From Tetrapyrgos nigripes (taxonomy: Eukaryota > Basidiomycota > Agaricomycetes > Agaricales > Campanellaceae), in the NCBI GenBank assembly GCA_013368315.1, contig JAACJM010000089.1, forward strand, positions 124,001 through 188,000: a stretch of 64,000 nucleotides of DNA. The letters are read 5' to 3'. Below the pieces are notes generated by a model. That model had not been told where the DNA came from, searched no databases, and worked only from the letters and a program-made list of their open reading frames with translations. Made by a program: the position numbers and the translations under genes. This document shows, one piece after another, positions 23,882 through 35,719 of the stretch (its first letter is position 1; each line of letters starts with the position of its first letter).

Positions 23882-25720
23882 TTACGAGGCCGAGTTAATT
23901 TATGTCGTAGCGACCTCCCAGATCTTTTCCACGGGTTCAATCTCCCACCCCTAAGCCGGTCTCTGTCCTTCCCGACAACCAAAATGTCTCCGATACTTAC
24001 TTGACTGAAAACCCGAAAAACTGACAACTGTACAGTGTCATTGTTATGACGCATGTTTCATCCTCTCAACCGTCATGAAGTGGGCGTAGCTCTTCCACGT
24101 CCTCCCTTTTTTCCATTCTCATACTGGTTGAGCTTTCTCTTCCACCTTCAGCTTGAAGTGAGTACTCCATCCACAAGTCTAAATACGCTGTCACTTGCAG
24201 GAAAAGAAAAAAATACGCAGATGTCAATGCCAGGCGTGTACTGACCAGTGAACGAGGATTGTAAAGAGAGAAGGGGTCGGTATTTAACCCAAAAGTGTGT
24301 CTTCTACTTTCTTTCTTCTCTTCCTTTGGTTAACACTTTGTTTAGAATGATACTTACCTTGTTGCATATCTCACCAACAATGTCGCCGACATAGAGCTCT
24401 CAGCAAGAGCAAACAATATACTGTACGGCCTGTCCCAGGTTCCTGGGATTAAGATGGTGTGTTTACTGACTACTTTTTGTCTGAGCTTACACTAACCATC
24501 TCTAATACAGGGCAGCTTGGAATAGTAGATCAAAGTCGCGTTTCAAGCATGTAGTGCGTCTCCCTTCTTTTTGCGTTAGACGGTTCTGACTAACACACAT
24601 TTATTCTTGACTCTGCTTCTCTAAACGTCCGATCCATCCTCTCCCGGTACCCGATGCCCTGATGTCATCCTCAACAAAGATATTTCAGATCATTCGGTCG
24701 AAACTACAAAGGCAAGTTGTCCTCATTGGTCTCTACCTTCCCGACGACCGAAATATCTGGACTTGGTCTGGACCGGGTCCAATGACGTCGACAACCACAA
24801 CTGTTGCCATTGAAATGCCAGCCACGGTGTTTACCGAAAACTGTACAGTTATGACATCAAAAAAACACACCTTTCCAACCACAACACCTATTCTTGATGG
24901 TTGCAACCAGCTTAAGAACTCTATCATTTAATCTTGCACTTCGGGCGAATATTCCATCCTCACTTCTTCATGACTTCGGTCCCTTGTGCATTCTTAACTC
25001 GTTACTGAATATGTGGCTGACTTTCTTTTCATTTGTTCGCCCTTATGCTCCTCTTCTTTACCTCTTCAACTTTGGATTTCCTGTTACAGCTCCCTCACCC
25101 CCTCTCGTTCCCGTTTGACTTTGTCTGTATCCTGACAGTGACACGAATCTGAAAATATTTGGGATGTAGGACCCTCAAAGACAAGCCGTCGAATCACCAT
25201 CAAGAACCCAAGGAATGCCAGGCTGTTGAGTAGAGTGCTGGAGAATTTGGGGTGGTTCAAGATCGGGGTTGGCATTGAAGTTCGCGCTTTTGTTTCTTTC
25301 CTTCCTGTTTTGTGCATGGGGTCAGCACTGCCACTCCTATATTCCGTCTTTTATTCTTTTGCTCTGCCTCTTCGTATTTCGGTAGTATTTCTCTGTGTTA
25401 CTGGGGCTCCGTTGTAGTTAGTGTTTAGACTCCTTTTGGATACCACCGGCAAGTGCATCAAAGTTCTCGCTGCTTGCCATGCTTCAACGCTTCACTGTGT
25501 TTTTGGTTCCTTTGATCTGTGCATTGGTTTTCGCTCCAGTCCCTTTCCTTCCCTGTTTATCAAATTTTCCTGCTGTTGCACACCTGCATGTCAGTAGGTA
25601 CGATCTGTCAAGAAGTATAAGATTATGGCTTCAATAATGCCACTACTCGAGCAGATAGACACCCAAAGGAAAAAGAGGGCCTCGTATATTGCCATGCGAA
25701 GCAGTGGCATCTTTCCCCAG
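23882..25720 (+). mobile_element. Non-autonomous Helitron-class element, 1.84 kb
   Basis: Starts TTACGAGGCCGAGTTAATT and ends GGGCCTCGTATATTGCC, hairpin with GCGAAGC centre, CTTTCCCCAG. Box-A-like GGCCGAGTTAATTTATG and box-B-like GGGTTCAATCTCC lie at 23,888 and 23,932. The segment 24,290-24,740 recurs at 43,610-44,000 in the same order after the same leader, so a second longer copy occupies 42,583-45,493. No intact ORF over 100 codons is seen inside. Confidence 0.6.
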
Positions 25721-25900
25721 TTAATTTAGGTCGTCGTTTCTCAGAGCGACCTCCCAGATCTTTTCCACGGGTTCAATCTCCCACCCCTAAGCCGGTCTCT
25801 ATCCTTTCCGACAACTGAAATGTCTAGACCCGGTCTGGACCAGGTCCAATGACCATTGACAATGCAACACGACATCATGCCAGCGTGTCAACTCATCACT
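25721..25900 (+). mobile_element. Partial Helitron-class leader in tandem
   Basis: Directly after a CCCCAG end, sequence resumes at TTAATTTAGGTCG, then GCGACCTCCC, GGGTTCAATCTCC, GGTCTGGACCAGGTCC. This is the internal leader of the same family lacking its first 13-odd bases, giving a head-to-tail junction. Confidence 0.55.
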
Positions 25901-26491
25901 CAACTCGTTATACAGTGACCCAATGGCAACCACTCAGTCCTCAAGCACTGAGATGCTGATTCTCAATTTCTATCTGACAGTGTTGCTTCTTCTCAGGTGA
26001 TCTCGTGTACACGTATGTCCCCGGACGAAATATGGTTGTTGTGAACAATAGAGCAGTCACATAAGGCTCCGCGCCGTCCCAGTATCCATACGGTTATACG
26101 GGTACCGTATGGAAATATGACCCCGTATCGGATAGCAAGTTTGAAGGAAAAAAGTACGGGATTGTACTGCACGGGTTTAGTCACATCGCCGCATGCAGAG
26201 GATGACCTAAGGTTACAGAATAGCCCAAGGTATAGACGAATGACGAAGAAGAACTATGCGGCACCAGCTAGCTGCAGCCTGCAGCTGGCATTCCAGAAAT
26301 TAATATTCGATATCGATTAAACGTCCAATTCCGACCCATGAGAAGATAGCAACATCAAGGTTTTAAGTCAAGGGGTTTTGAAACGCATTTCAAGAGACGT
26401 ACATCTTCATATCAGTTGTGAGAGGTCCCAAGGACAAGCTGGGTACGTAGGTGAGGTCGCTGTATGGAAGACGAACCGAGAGGATTGAGAC

Positions 26492-27352
26492 CAGTGTTCT
26501 ACTTTAAGGCCTTAAATTGACATTTTGAAATCTTTAAGGCTTAAGGCACTTAAAGGGTTAAATTTAAGTGATTTTTTTAAGGTTTAAAGTCTCGAAAAAA
26601 AAAGGAATTAAGGAGATATTATTGTACTCTAGCCTACATATTCTTCGTCTGTATCTATCTCTATAGCACCGTCATCAAGCCGTTCATCCTCCTCAGCATC
26701 TGCGAGAGCCTCCATAAGCGCGGCTTCCTCATCAATCACGGTCCGAGGGAGACGTGCCGGATGTGGTAAACCACCAAATAATGACTTGAGCTTCATTGAA
26801 GCGGGTTTTGTGCATCTTGGCATGGACTCGAGCACAGCTTGCAGTCGTGGTAGGCTAGTCAAATGATCAGAATCAATGTCCAAGTTCAATTCATCTATAT
26901 TTTCCTGCCGCTCTGCCTCTCTTGCCTCTGCAATCCATTTGGCCATTTCTATGCGCCAGCTTTCCAGCGGCATCCTCTTCTTCATGATGGGAAACACAGG
27001 CTTTACACCAGGCTATGTGATGAACAGAGTTTTGCAGTGGTCCTTCGTGAAAATAGGCCCAGAGAGGATTTTTGGCAGTAGCCATGGAGTAGGTAGCTTC
27101 ATGATGGACTCAAATACCTAGTAACTTCAGGAACTTATGGTACGATTCTTCTACTTTTCCAGTCTGTCTACCTTGGCCTCGCTCGCAACTCGCTAGACTA
27201 TCATTCTTGCTCGTAATTCGCTTGACTATTGTTACCCTGGACCTTAAGTCAGCTTAAGGCTTAAAGATCTCACTCGGAAAATTTTAAGCCTTAAATTTAA
27301 GGGTATTTAAGGCTTAAAGCTTAAACGGGCTTAAGCCTTTGGTAGAACACTG
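26492..27352 (-). mobile_element. hAT element remnant with BED-finger coding region
   Basis: Terminal repeats CAGTGTTCTAC and GTAGAACACTG with a perfect 8-bp ATTGAGAC duplication (26,484-26,491 and 27,353-27,360). Subterminal TTAAGGC/CTTAAA words match the MITE at 12,529. On the minus strand it encodes a BED-type zinc-finger start (NPLWAYFHEG, AWCKACV) and then, in a shifted frame, an acidic helical tail (KKRMPLESWRIEMAKWI to DTDEEYVG, stop at 26,629). The catalytic hAT domain is absent, so it cannot move itself. Confidence 0.88.
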
Positions 27353-27727
27353 ATTGAGACACGAAACGTGACTGCCGACTGCATCTGGCAAGATTCAAAT
27401 TCATCTGTCGGTCAACTAGCGGGTATAAATTTTCCCTAACGTAAATGAGCAGAGCTGGAAGCAACCCCGGGAGAAACCTAATTAGAGCGTTTCCGACGGT
27501 AACGTTTCAAGTTGCCCAGTTCTCTGATACACTGCCTGAAACTTCGTCGCCTTCAAGCCTGAGTTATTCAACATCGGAATTTCCTAATTTTACGGAGCCA
27601 TATACATACAAACGGACCCGTAGTACTACGATAGTAAAACAGATTGTAGTAAGTACAACGTTTCCTGTATAGTGTACGATGAGTCTTGCATCATTGATTG
27701 ATGATAATTAGGTCTGCATATACGCCT

Positions 27728-29216
27728 TTACACCGATGCTCCTGTACTTGTATTGTCTTCAAGAATGGTCATCAGGGTCTGCTGTCCACCATTAACGTCC
27801 TTGTTCCTAGCCATCGTGTCTTCAACGCTTTCCATACTGATTCCAAGGGCGACTCGTACAATGATGAAGGTCGGCGCCATACCCTACAAGCATTTATAAG
27901 ATAGAGAAGATCAGTCGAAGGACAGAGCATACCACGACTTGAATGAGGACTGGAACAAGGGCACCCGGAAAATTAAGACCGAGTTGATCATTTAGATATA
28001 TCACCATGGAAGGTATGAGTGCCAATGGGTATATTATTCCAGACTCAAGACTAAAAATGTCATTGCAGGAAGTTCAAAGCCAAATAATCTAGTATAAGTG
28101 TGACCACATACCATACTGCGAGACTTCGTCGAGTGACAGAGTTCTTCCTTCTTCCAATGAATTTTGAAACCTCTCGTCCGATCCACCAGATTCTTCCAGC
28201 TTAAGGCATTAACATGTTAGCAATAGGAAGGGGCTACACCAATGACCTGGACATACCAATCATTAATGGGACCAATAAGTTTGTGAAGAAGTTAACAACC
28301 ATGAATGTTTTGAAAATAATGCCATCAAGCTTGTCCATAGTCACACTACTGGCAGTGATAACTGGAAAATAATTGGTCACTAGCCATGCTTTGGCATCAA
28401 GTGCGAGGAATATTGTTCTGACTAATGCTAGACCTTGACAGGTATGGTCAATACTAAGTAAGTGAAAATAGCATAAATCATCAACTCACTGTTGTTTACC
28501 ACAGAAATGAGTACGGGGAATACAATGAATTTTTTCTTATATCCCCAAATCTTATAGCATCTTTGAATCTGGTGCAGATGCAGGTCAGATGAAACAAGAA
28601 TTATAAATTATTATTAAGGGACAACTTACCAAAATGAAATCTGCTACAGCACTTAGTTACTGAATCAGTTCTAGATTGAAATGTGAAGGAAAGTGGAATT
28701 ACTTTGTCAGTGTATAGAGTCCAAACACAACAGTCCTGTAGGCAAGCTCAATAAGGGAAATAATGGCACAGCATACTAGAGATGATATCTGGGTACTTAC
28801 TGAAATGTCTTATATATGCCAAAGAACGAAGGTGAGAATCTGGCGTCCGTTGTGTATATCTGGACTGCCATATTACACTCAATACAACCAAAGATGAAGC
28901 CTAGTGTTGCGAACGCAAACAAAGATGTTATGGCAATTTGATGAGCTTTCTTAACAGTCCCCATTTTACGGCGCATGATATACATGCAGATTGCAAACAG
29001 AACTCCATATGCACCTGCAAAAAAAAATTTGAGGCAATCCCAATGCGCAACTAGAAGAAACTCGTATTACCATATAACATTGCGCTAAACTGATTTACGA
29101 AATAAAATTATCATTGTTACCTGAGCAATGAGATGATGGCATACCAATGATGGTACAGAGATGCTGACGTAGTGGAGTGAATCCAAGGGTTCGTCTGCGG
29201 GACCAACAAGAACCAT
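27728..29216 (-). CDS. Basidiomycete 7-TM integral membrane protein, paralogue 1
   Basis: Minus strand, start ATG at 29,216, stop TAA at 27,728-27,730, with the same ten-exon plan as paralogue 2. The N-terminus reads MVLVGPADEPLD; a 19-nt second exon supplies FSAMLYG; then AYGVLFAICMYIM, ADFILIQRCYKIWGYKKK, AGRIWWIGREVSKF and LESGIIYPLALIP. The RCY-IW and AGRIWWIGR motifs and the seven hydrophobic spans mark a large, uncharacterised membrane family of mushrooms and relatives, with GPCR-like topology but no proven ligand. All exon borders I checked are GT-AG. It is the downstream member of a tandem pair made by segmental duplication. Function is unknown; membrane location is inferred from the spans. 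Confidence 0.8.
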
Positions 29217-29794
29217 TGAGCTAAGTATCCGAAAGGTGGGAGGTATGCAAGGGAGTGGAAGCGGACGCTAGCCCTTTAGCTTGGAGAAGTTCCATTGATC
29301 ATAGCATTGATGGTCATAGGACCCGTACTAGTTGGACTGCCTCTGATAAATTGAACCTCCCGTACTCAGGCAGAAGATGGGCAACGATTATACAGAAGCG
29401 GGAACTCTGCGTGCCTGATGAGCCAAAATGATGCTTGGTTTCCGAATACGCAATAGTTTGTAGCCTCAGCTTGAATTGCTCAATTCTCAGAGAAGAGGTC
29501 AGACACATGGAATAGGTTGATCTCTCCTTGACACCCTCAACAAGGATGGAGGGAAATGTGAGCTAGCGCTAGTTCATGGCAAGAATCAAGCTCCTGCTGT
29601 GGATGGTGAGGTGTAAGAACAATTCCCTTAAACGGCCCCGTATGGCGCGCGCGCGAGTTGCTACGCAGCTGTCCTGTTCATCAAGTGTAGCGCTCATGGT
29701 TGACGCGACCATTGAAGCTTGTCCACTAGAGGTGTTTAGCAGCACTCTTCGGATTTCTCCGAGCTGTCAAATTTTTTGAGCCACGATGTTACTG

Positions 29795-29930
29795 TTACGA
29801 GGCCCTTTTAAGGGACTCATTATTATAAACGCTGCTTTGCAGCTGTGGCTATGCCCGGTCCAGACCTTCACCTTCGACATTTAGGGGCCTCGTTATTGCC
29901 ACGCAAAGCGGTAGCCCACAAGCCCTTCAG
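29795..29930 (+). mobile_element. Miniature Helitron-class element, 136 bp
   Basis: The first 60 nt match the 5' end of the 8.4 kb element almost base for base (TTACGAGGCCCTTTTAAGGG, then TTTGCAG-GTGGCTATGCC). The last 50 nt match its 3' end (GGGCCTCGTTATTGCC, hairpin, GCCCACAAG, TTCA). It is close to the smallest unit that keeps both ends. Confidence 0.75.
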
Positions 29931-30671
29931 TACAGACTTTAGGGAACAGCACGGGAGACCCGCGGGGGAATTTTTTGAACCCGTCCCCGCCCCGTCCACT
30001 TCCCGTCCTCGTCACTACGGGAGCGGGAAACTGTACGGGGTTAGCATTTCTTGTATATATTGTACCGTGAGTGTTACATCAGTCAAGATTATGAATCAGG
30101 ATCGAACTCATATGCATAGGCGCCTTTGTTGAAGGATACCCACCGTGTTGCTATGGCCGACTCACTATTCCACCGCCATGTTTAACGCTCTTTCCGTGTG
30201 GCCAATTGATGTGTAATGCAGCTGAAGTTTAGCACTAAGTTCAGACATTTCTCAATAATTTGACAGTGAGATCCATTGTGAAGTCTTGCATAAGTTATGT
30301 ATATTTCGTGGTCGACTGCCATCTATTGTTGGAGTAAGATATGTGTAAATGTTGGAAATATATGATAATGCATAGGGGGACCCCGGACTTTCTCAATATT
30401 ATGAATAAGTTATACCAACTGGATATTCAGTGAATATTTGCGAAATTACTCGATAATTTCTGATCATTTGTGGTAACTTTGAACCATTATCCAAAGACAG
30501 TTTTCCTGATGATCCTATACCTTTTAACCTTATCCACTGTTTGTTTTCAGACTCAGTATATATACAGCGTAGTTACACTTTACAAATGAACCTTGTTTGC
30601 CGTTCCTTCCATCACTGTGCGCTCGATCCCCTCCTCCAGAGGTAAAACTCGTCATACTCCCTTTACAACCT

Positions 30672-32177
30672 TTACACCGATGCTCTCGTACTTGTATTGT
30701 CTTCAAAAATTGTCATTAGGGTCTGCTGTCCGCCATTAGCGTCCTTGTTCCCAGCCATCGTGTCTTGAACGCTTTCCATACTGATTCCAAGGGCGACTCG
30801 TACAATGATGAAGGTCGGCGCCATACCCTACAAGCATTTATAAGATAGAGAAGATCAGTCGAAGGACAGAGCATACCACGACTTGAATGAGTACTGGAAC
30901 AAGGGCACCCGGAAAATTAAGACCGAGTTGATCATTTAGATATATCACCATGGAAGGTATGAGTGCCAATGGGTATATTATTCCAGACTCAAGACTAAAA
31001 TGTCATTGCAGGAAGTTCAAAGCCAAATAATCTAGTATAAGTGTGACCACATACCATACTGCGAGACTTCGTCGAGTGACAGAGTTCTTCCTTCTTCCAA
31101 TGAATTTTGAAACCTCTCGTCCGATCCACCAGATTCTTCCGGCTTAAGGCATTAACATGTTAGCAATAGGAAGGGGCTACACCAATGACCTGGACATACC
31201 AATCATTAGTGAGACCAATAAATTTGTGAAGAAGTTAACAACCATGAATGTTTTGAAATAAATGACATCAAGTTTGTCCATAGTCACACTACTGGCAGTG
31301 ATAATTGGAGAATGATTGGCCGCTAGCCATGCTTTGGCGTCAAGTGCAAGGAATATTGTTCTAGCTAATGCTAGACCTTGACAGGTATGGTCGATACTAG
31401 GTGAAAATAGGATAAATCATTAACTCACTGTTGTTTACCACAGAGATGAGTACGGGGAATACAATGAATTTTTTCTTATATCCCCATATTTTATAGCATC
31501 TTTGAATCTGATACAGATGCAGGTCAGATGAAAAGAAGAATTACAACTTATTATTATGATTAAGGGACAACTTACCAATATGAAATCTGCTACAGCACTT
31601 AGGCACTGAATCAGCCAAGTTCTACATTGAAGAATGAAGGAAAGTGGAATTACTTTGCCAGTGTATACAGCCCAAACACAACAGTCCTATAGGCAAACTC
31701 AATAAGGGAAATAATGGCACAGCATACTAGAGATGATATCTGGGTACTCACCTATATGTCTCATATACTCCAAGGAAAAAAAGTGAAAACTTGGTGTCCG
31801 CTGTGGGTAGCCCCGTTATGTATAGCTGGACTTCCATATCACTTTCAATACAACCGAATATGAAGCCTAGTGTTGCGAACGCAAACAAAGATGCTATGGC
31901 AATTTGATGAGCTTTTTTGATAGTCCCCCTTTTACAGCGCATGATATACATGCAGATTGCAAACAGAACTCCATATGTACCTGCAAAAAATTGAGGCCAT
32001 CCCAACGCGCAACTAGAAGAAACTCATATTACCATATAACACTGCGCTACACTGATTTACCAAGAAATCATCAGTTGTTGCTTGAAAAGTGAGATGATAA
32101 CGTACCAATGATGGTACGGAGATGCTGAAGTAGTGGAATGAATCTAAGGGTTCGTTGGCAGGACCAACAAGAATCAT
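30672..32177 (-). CDS. Basidiomycete 7-TM integral membrane protein, paralogue 2
   Basis: Ten exons on the minus strand: 32,177-32,106, 32,051-32,033, 31,980-31,752, 31,686-31,654, 31,597-31,576, 31,507-31,429, 31,376-31,200, 31,142-31,055, 30,994-30,877 and 30,827-30,672; 330 aa. Phases agree at every join. Seven hydrophobic segments run from LYGTYGVLFAICMYIM to APTFIIVRVALG, with RCYKIWGYKKK in the loop after TM3 and AGRIWWIGREV after TM5. The C-terminus is polar (QDTMAGNKDANGG). The 19-nt and 22-nt exons are easy to miss. Start choice: differences from paralogue 1 in exon 1 fall only on codon positions 1 and 3, supporting this frame. The family is uncharacterised; a receptor-like role is only a topology-based guess. 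Confidence 0.82.
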
Positions 32178-33270
32178 TGAACTAAGTATCCAAAAGGTGG
32201 AAGGTATGCAAGGAGAGTGGAAGAGGACGCTAGCCCTTTTATCTTGAAGATAGTGTACTTGGCAGCGGCAGCAAATCTTGCCAGACGGCTGCTATAGTCT
32301 GGCAGCTGCTACCTGCCATTGAGATAGGTGGCGGCAAGTCACGACAGGTGTATGTGGAGCCGCCACCCAAAATGAAATCTGAGCTTTACAACTTCAATGA
32401 GCTGGGTAGGATTGATAAAGGAGTTGTACCAACGGAGTTTGACTGCGAGATAGAGGTTATTGGTGATAAAAAAGCGAAGAAATGGAACGTGAAGGATTTA
32501 TTAGACTAGATGTAGAGAATACTACAGTTGTACTACCACTACACAACAGAACTGCTCCTCTTACCTGCTAGCTGCCAGACTTGCCACTGCCAGCTCCCAA
32601 CACTCAGAATGCGACCTGCCATGGTCACTACTTGAAGTGGTTTGATTAATCAGAACCGGAAGCTTTGCACACAGAGAAAAAAATAGCATTGATAGTCGAA
32701 GACTCGTAATTGGACTGCCTTTGATACATTGAACCTTCCGTGCTCAGGCAGAAGATGGACCACGATCAGATAGAAGTGGAACTCTGCATGACAGATATAC
32801 AAAAATTATGCTTTTGAACACCCACGGGGTTTTCGAATACGCAATTGTTTGGAGCCTCAACTTCAATTGCTCAGACACATATCATAGGTTGATCTCCCTA
32901 CTCTCTCAACGAGGATTGAAGATAATATGGGCCAGCGCAAGTTCATGGCAAGAATCAGGCTCCTGCTGTGGATGGTGAGGTCTAGGGACAGTTCCCTTAA
33001 AGGGCCCCGTACGGCGCGCGCCCCCTTTCTCGAGCCGGAACCGTGACGCAAATAACGGGCTTTACAAGGCTTCCCGGTGCAATGTTGAGGGCGGTCGATT
33101 AGCTAGTGTGGTGGTGACATCGTTGAGCGGCGACAAGCATCATTTTGCAAAATCAACGCTAAATTTTGAATTGAGGTTTTTCCTGATGGCGCGGAGCGCA
33201 CGAGTTGCTATCTTGTTGATCAGATGTGGCGCTCATGGTTGACGCGACCATTGAAACTTGTCCACTGCCT
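30672..33270. repeat. Segmental duplication of 27,728-29,740
   Basis: Both copies hold a 7-TM gene and its upstream DNA, ending in TCATGGTTGACGCGACCATT. The right copy carries two extra blocks, about 32,245-32,650 and 33,015-33,190. The first begins TTGGCAGCGGCAGCAAAT and ends near CACTGCCAGCTCCCAA, a weak inverted terminal similarity suggesting a decayed TIR element. Confidence 0.8.
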
Positions 33271-33855
33271 CTGATACCACGAGAAATCATAAACCTTTCA
33301 TCGGAAGTGCATCACTGCACGACTCATATTGTAGATGAACAAAAACAAGTTCAACGACTGGCTCATGGCACATGTCTGGACGTGTCATATGTCCGGATTT
33401 GGACATATGCCAGGACATATGCCACAGCCAATCAGACGCCTGCCCCCTATCTTATGTAATCTTTTACGCGGACATTGTGAACATGCTTTCGCACCGCGCA
33501 TTCAACACTTTTGCGTGTTCTTTCTTTTTACTACATGCATCTCGCAATCACTGCAAGTACATACAAAGTAGTGACACTCTTAATATCTTTTATCTCTCTG
33601 TAGAGTATAAAAATGACAGATAATTCTTGAAAAAAAATATAATGCCTGATAAGTACTGAAGTGAATAGATACACAGAAAGTCAAGAAGGCTTGAACATAT
33701 TTCAGCAATGTTATGGTGGGATACATAGACTCTCAGAAGAAAAAAATCTGTACAAATATTTCTTCAGAAAATCTCTTTCCTGGTAGTAAATACTGGCATT
33801 TACTTTAATTCTGCAGCCTCAAGCATACTTCCTCTCCAGCCTCATCTAGTGACAT
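33270..33855. other. No gene recognised
   Basis: Short GGACATATGCCAGGACATATG-like words near 33,385-33,425 and AT-rich sequence. Nothing assignable. Confidence 0.4.
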
Positions 33856-33859
33856 TATG

Positions 33860-34127
33860 GAAAAATTTATTGGGATTGCTGGAATCTTACTTTTTGGTGT
33901 CCTGCGCGAAGCGCAGAAGAAAAATAGAATTTTAGTAAAAAATAAGTCAGTAAAACACATGTATAGAGGTAGTGTAAACAATGCTTTGATTCCAACAGAT
34001 TGGCTAAGGCTAGCAGAGAAAGATGAAGCCAGACAGAGAAGCAAAATGAAAAGAATACAACTGGGGTTTGAACTTGGGGGCTCACAGTGGGAAAAATGAT
34101 AACATAACCACTTCACCAAACAGCAAT
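33860..34127 (-). mobile_element. tRNA-derived SINE
   Basis: The minus strand shows a pol III promoter: box A TGGTGAAGTGGTTA at 34,118-34,105 and box B GTTCAAACC at 34,073-34,065, with 31 nt between them, closely like a Val/Glu-type tRNA. No complete cloverleaf or anticodon stem forms, so it is not a working tRNA gene. A perfect hairpin, CTGCGC-GAA-GCGCAG, lies at 33,902-33,916. The tail and exact 3' end are unclear. Confidence 0.5.
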
Positions 34128-34129
34128 AA

Positions 34130-35715
34130 TTAGAAGGCACTTATGACTGGACATATGCCCCTTGATTAATCTTGATTGACATCCAGACATAGGAAATGAG
34201 CCAAATGACTTGGATATAAGATGAATAGCTGTCATGTCAGTGGTTGACACCACCTGTGAAATGAATCTACTGCCTCCAATATGATACCGCGAGAAGTGCA
34301 GATTGTCATGGGCAGCTCCCTAAACCTCCTAGACTCCTAGCTATATTCACCCTTATGAAAGGGGTGTGGGCCAGCACTGAGGTGTGGCGAGTACATGTCA
34401 CAGTTTTTACAATCTTTACCCCTACTCACGTATTGTGATCTATTCTCTGTGACATGTGGTTATCATATGACTGCTTTAGAGCTTATCACATGGCTAGCTC
34501 CATATATATTGATCTAGATCATAGTTTCCAGACCCATTGTCTAGACTCCTTCCTTAAATGATCTATTGATCATCCTTTTACCCATCTAATGTATTACTGC
34601 GTCATCATTATTATGTAGTTTATCCTTTTATCCATGTAAACTGTATTAGTTGTATCAGTCAGCACATCAGTCAGCACATCAGTCAGCTAAGTACCAGGGG
34701 TCTTAGTGTACTTGTATATAAGCTGTAGTGTCTGAGCCATCTTTTTGTGTCTACAAGCATCTCTTCTTCATCAACCCAAGTCCTATCTCTACTTCCCCTC
34801 ATCTCTTCTTCCTTTCAAGAGACCAGAGAACTAGGTGAGTATAAGATTTGTGATAGTACGAGGCTGGAGGTCTCAAAAATGCCAAAACATACATTACATT
34901 TATTGAACTTCATTTGTATCCACCATCAAAATTTCATTGTCTTTTCTTTCTTCACTGGGTCAGATGAGAGTATTATGAATTTCAGATTCCACACAAGCGT
35001 GGCATCTCCACTCCCAGTGTAGTACCCAGCTGTATAGTCAACCGAACAGTTAGAGCCAGCTGGAATATCTTCTGTATACAATGGAAGTGACAATATTCCT
35101 TTCCAATCCTCATGAGTAAATTGAAAACCTGTTGCACAGTTGCCTTTCCTTGGCCGACCACAAGCTGACTGTTGTAAACTGGGACTAACAATTGTTGATT
35201 AGTCTTTTAGATCAATGATAAATGACAAAAGAACTTACCAGGGCCCATAGCTTTCAAATAATGATCTCTCCCCATTTGAGCAAACACCGGAAAGGTGCAG
35301 TGTTGCAATCAAAGTGATCATTGCCAAGGACTGGTCAGGGGCAGAAATTCTCAATAGAAATGAAACAGAGATGAAACAAAACAGACAATTCAATCAAGAA
35401 ATCAAGGGCAGGACTTCAGAATGGGACAGGGGGGGGGAAATTGGGAACAATTCGTATAGCCACAAGCAGAAAGTGAGTGTAAAGAACTCAGCCTCATTCT
35501 TTGGCCTTGTAACTCCTTACTTGTATGCTCTTCTAGCATCTCCTGTTCTATTTTGTACATACTACTCCTTTTGGTATCTGTATAAATACTTGTACACTCG
35601 TAGTCGTTTGCTAGCCTTATCAACACAGATCCTATGTCTTCATACATGGCCTAAAATGGCTCACTATATGAGTCCATTTAAAGTTCTTGTGACTCTTAGC
35701 CTGGTCCCCTACACA
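34130..35715. other. No gene recognised
   Basis: AT-rich, CpG-poor sequence. A tandem TCAGTCAGCACA repeat lies at 34,655-34,690 and a G9 run at 35,431-35,439. Open frames at 34,747-35,022 and 35,314-35,766 lack recognisable domains. Confidence 0.4.
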
Positions 35716-35719
35716 AAAA

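Noticed and set aside
34065..34127. Functional tRNA gene
   Set aside because: Boxes A and B are present, but the acceptor and anticodon stems do not form.
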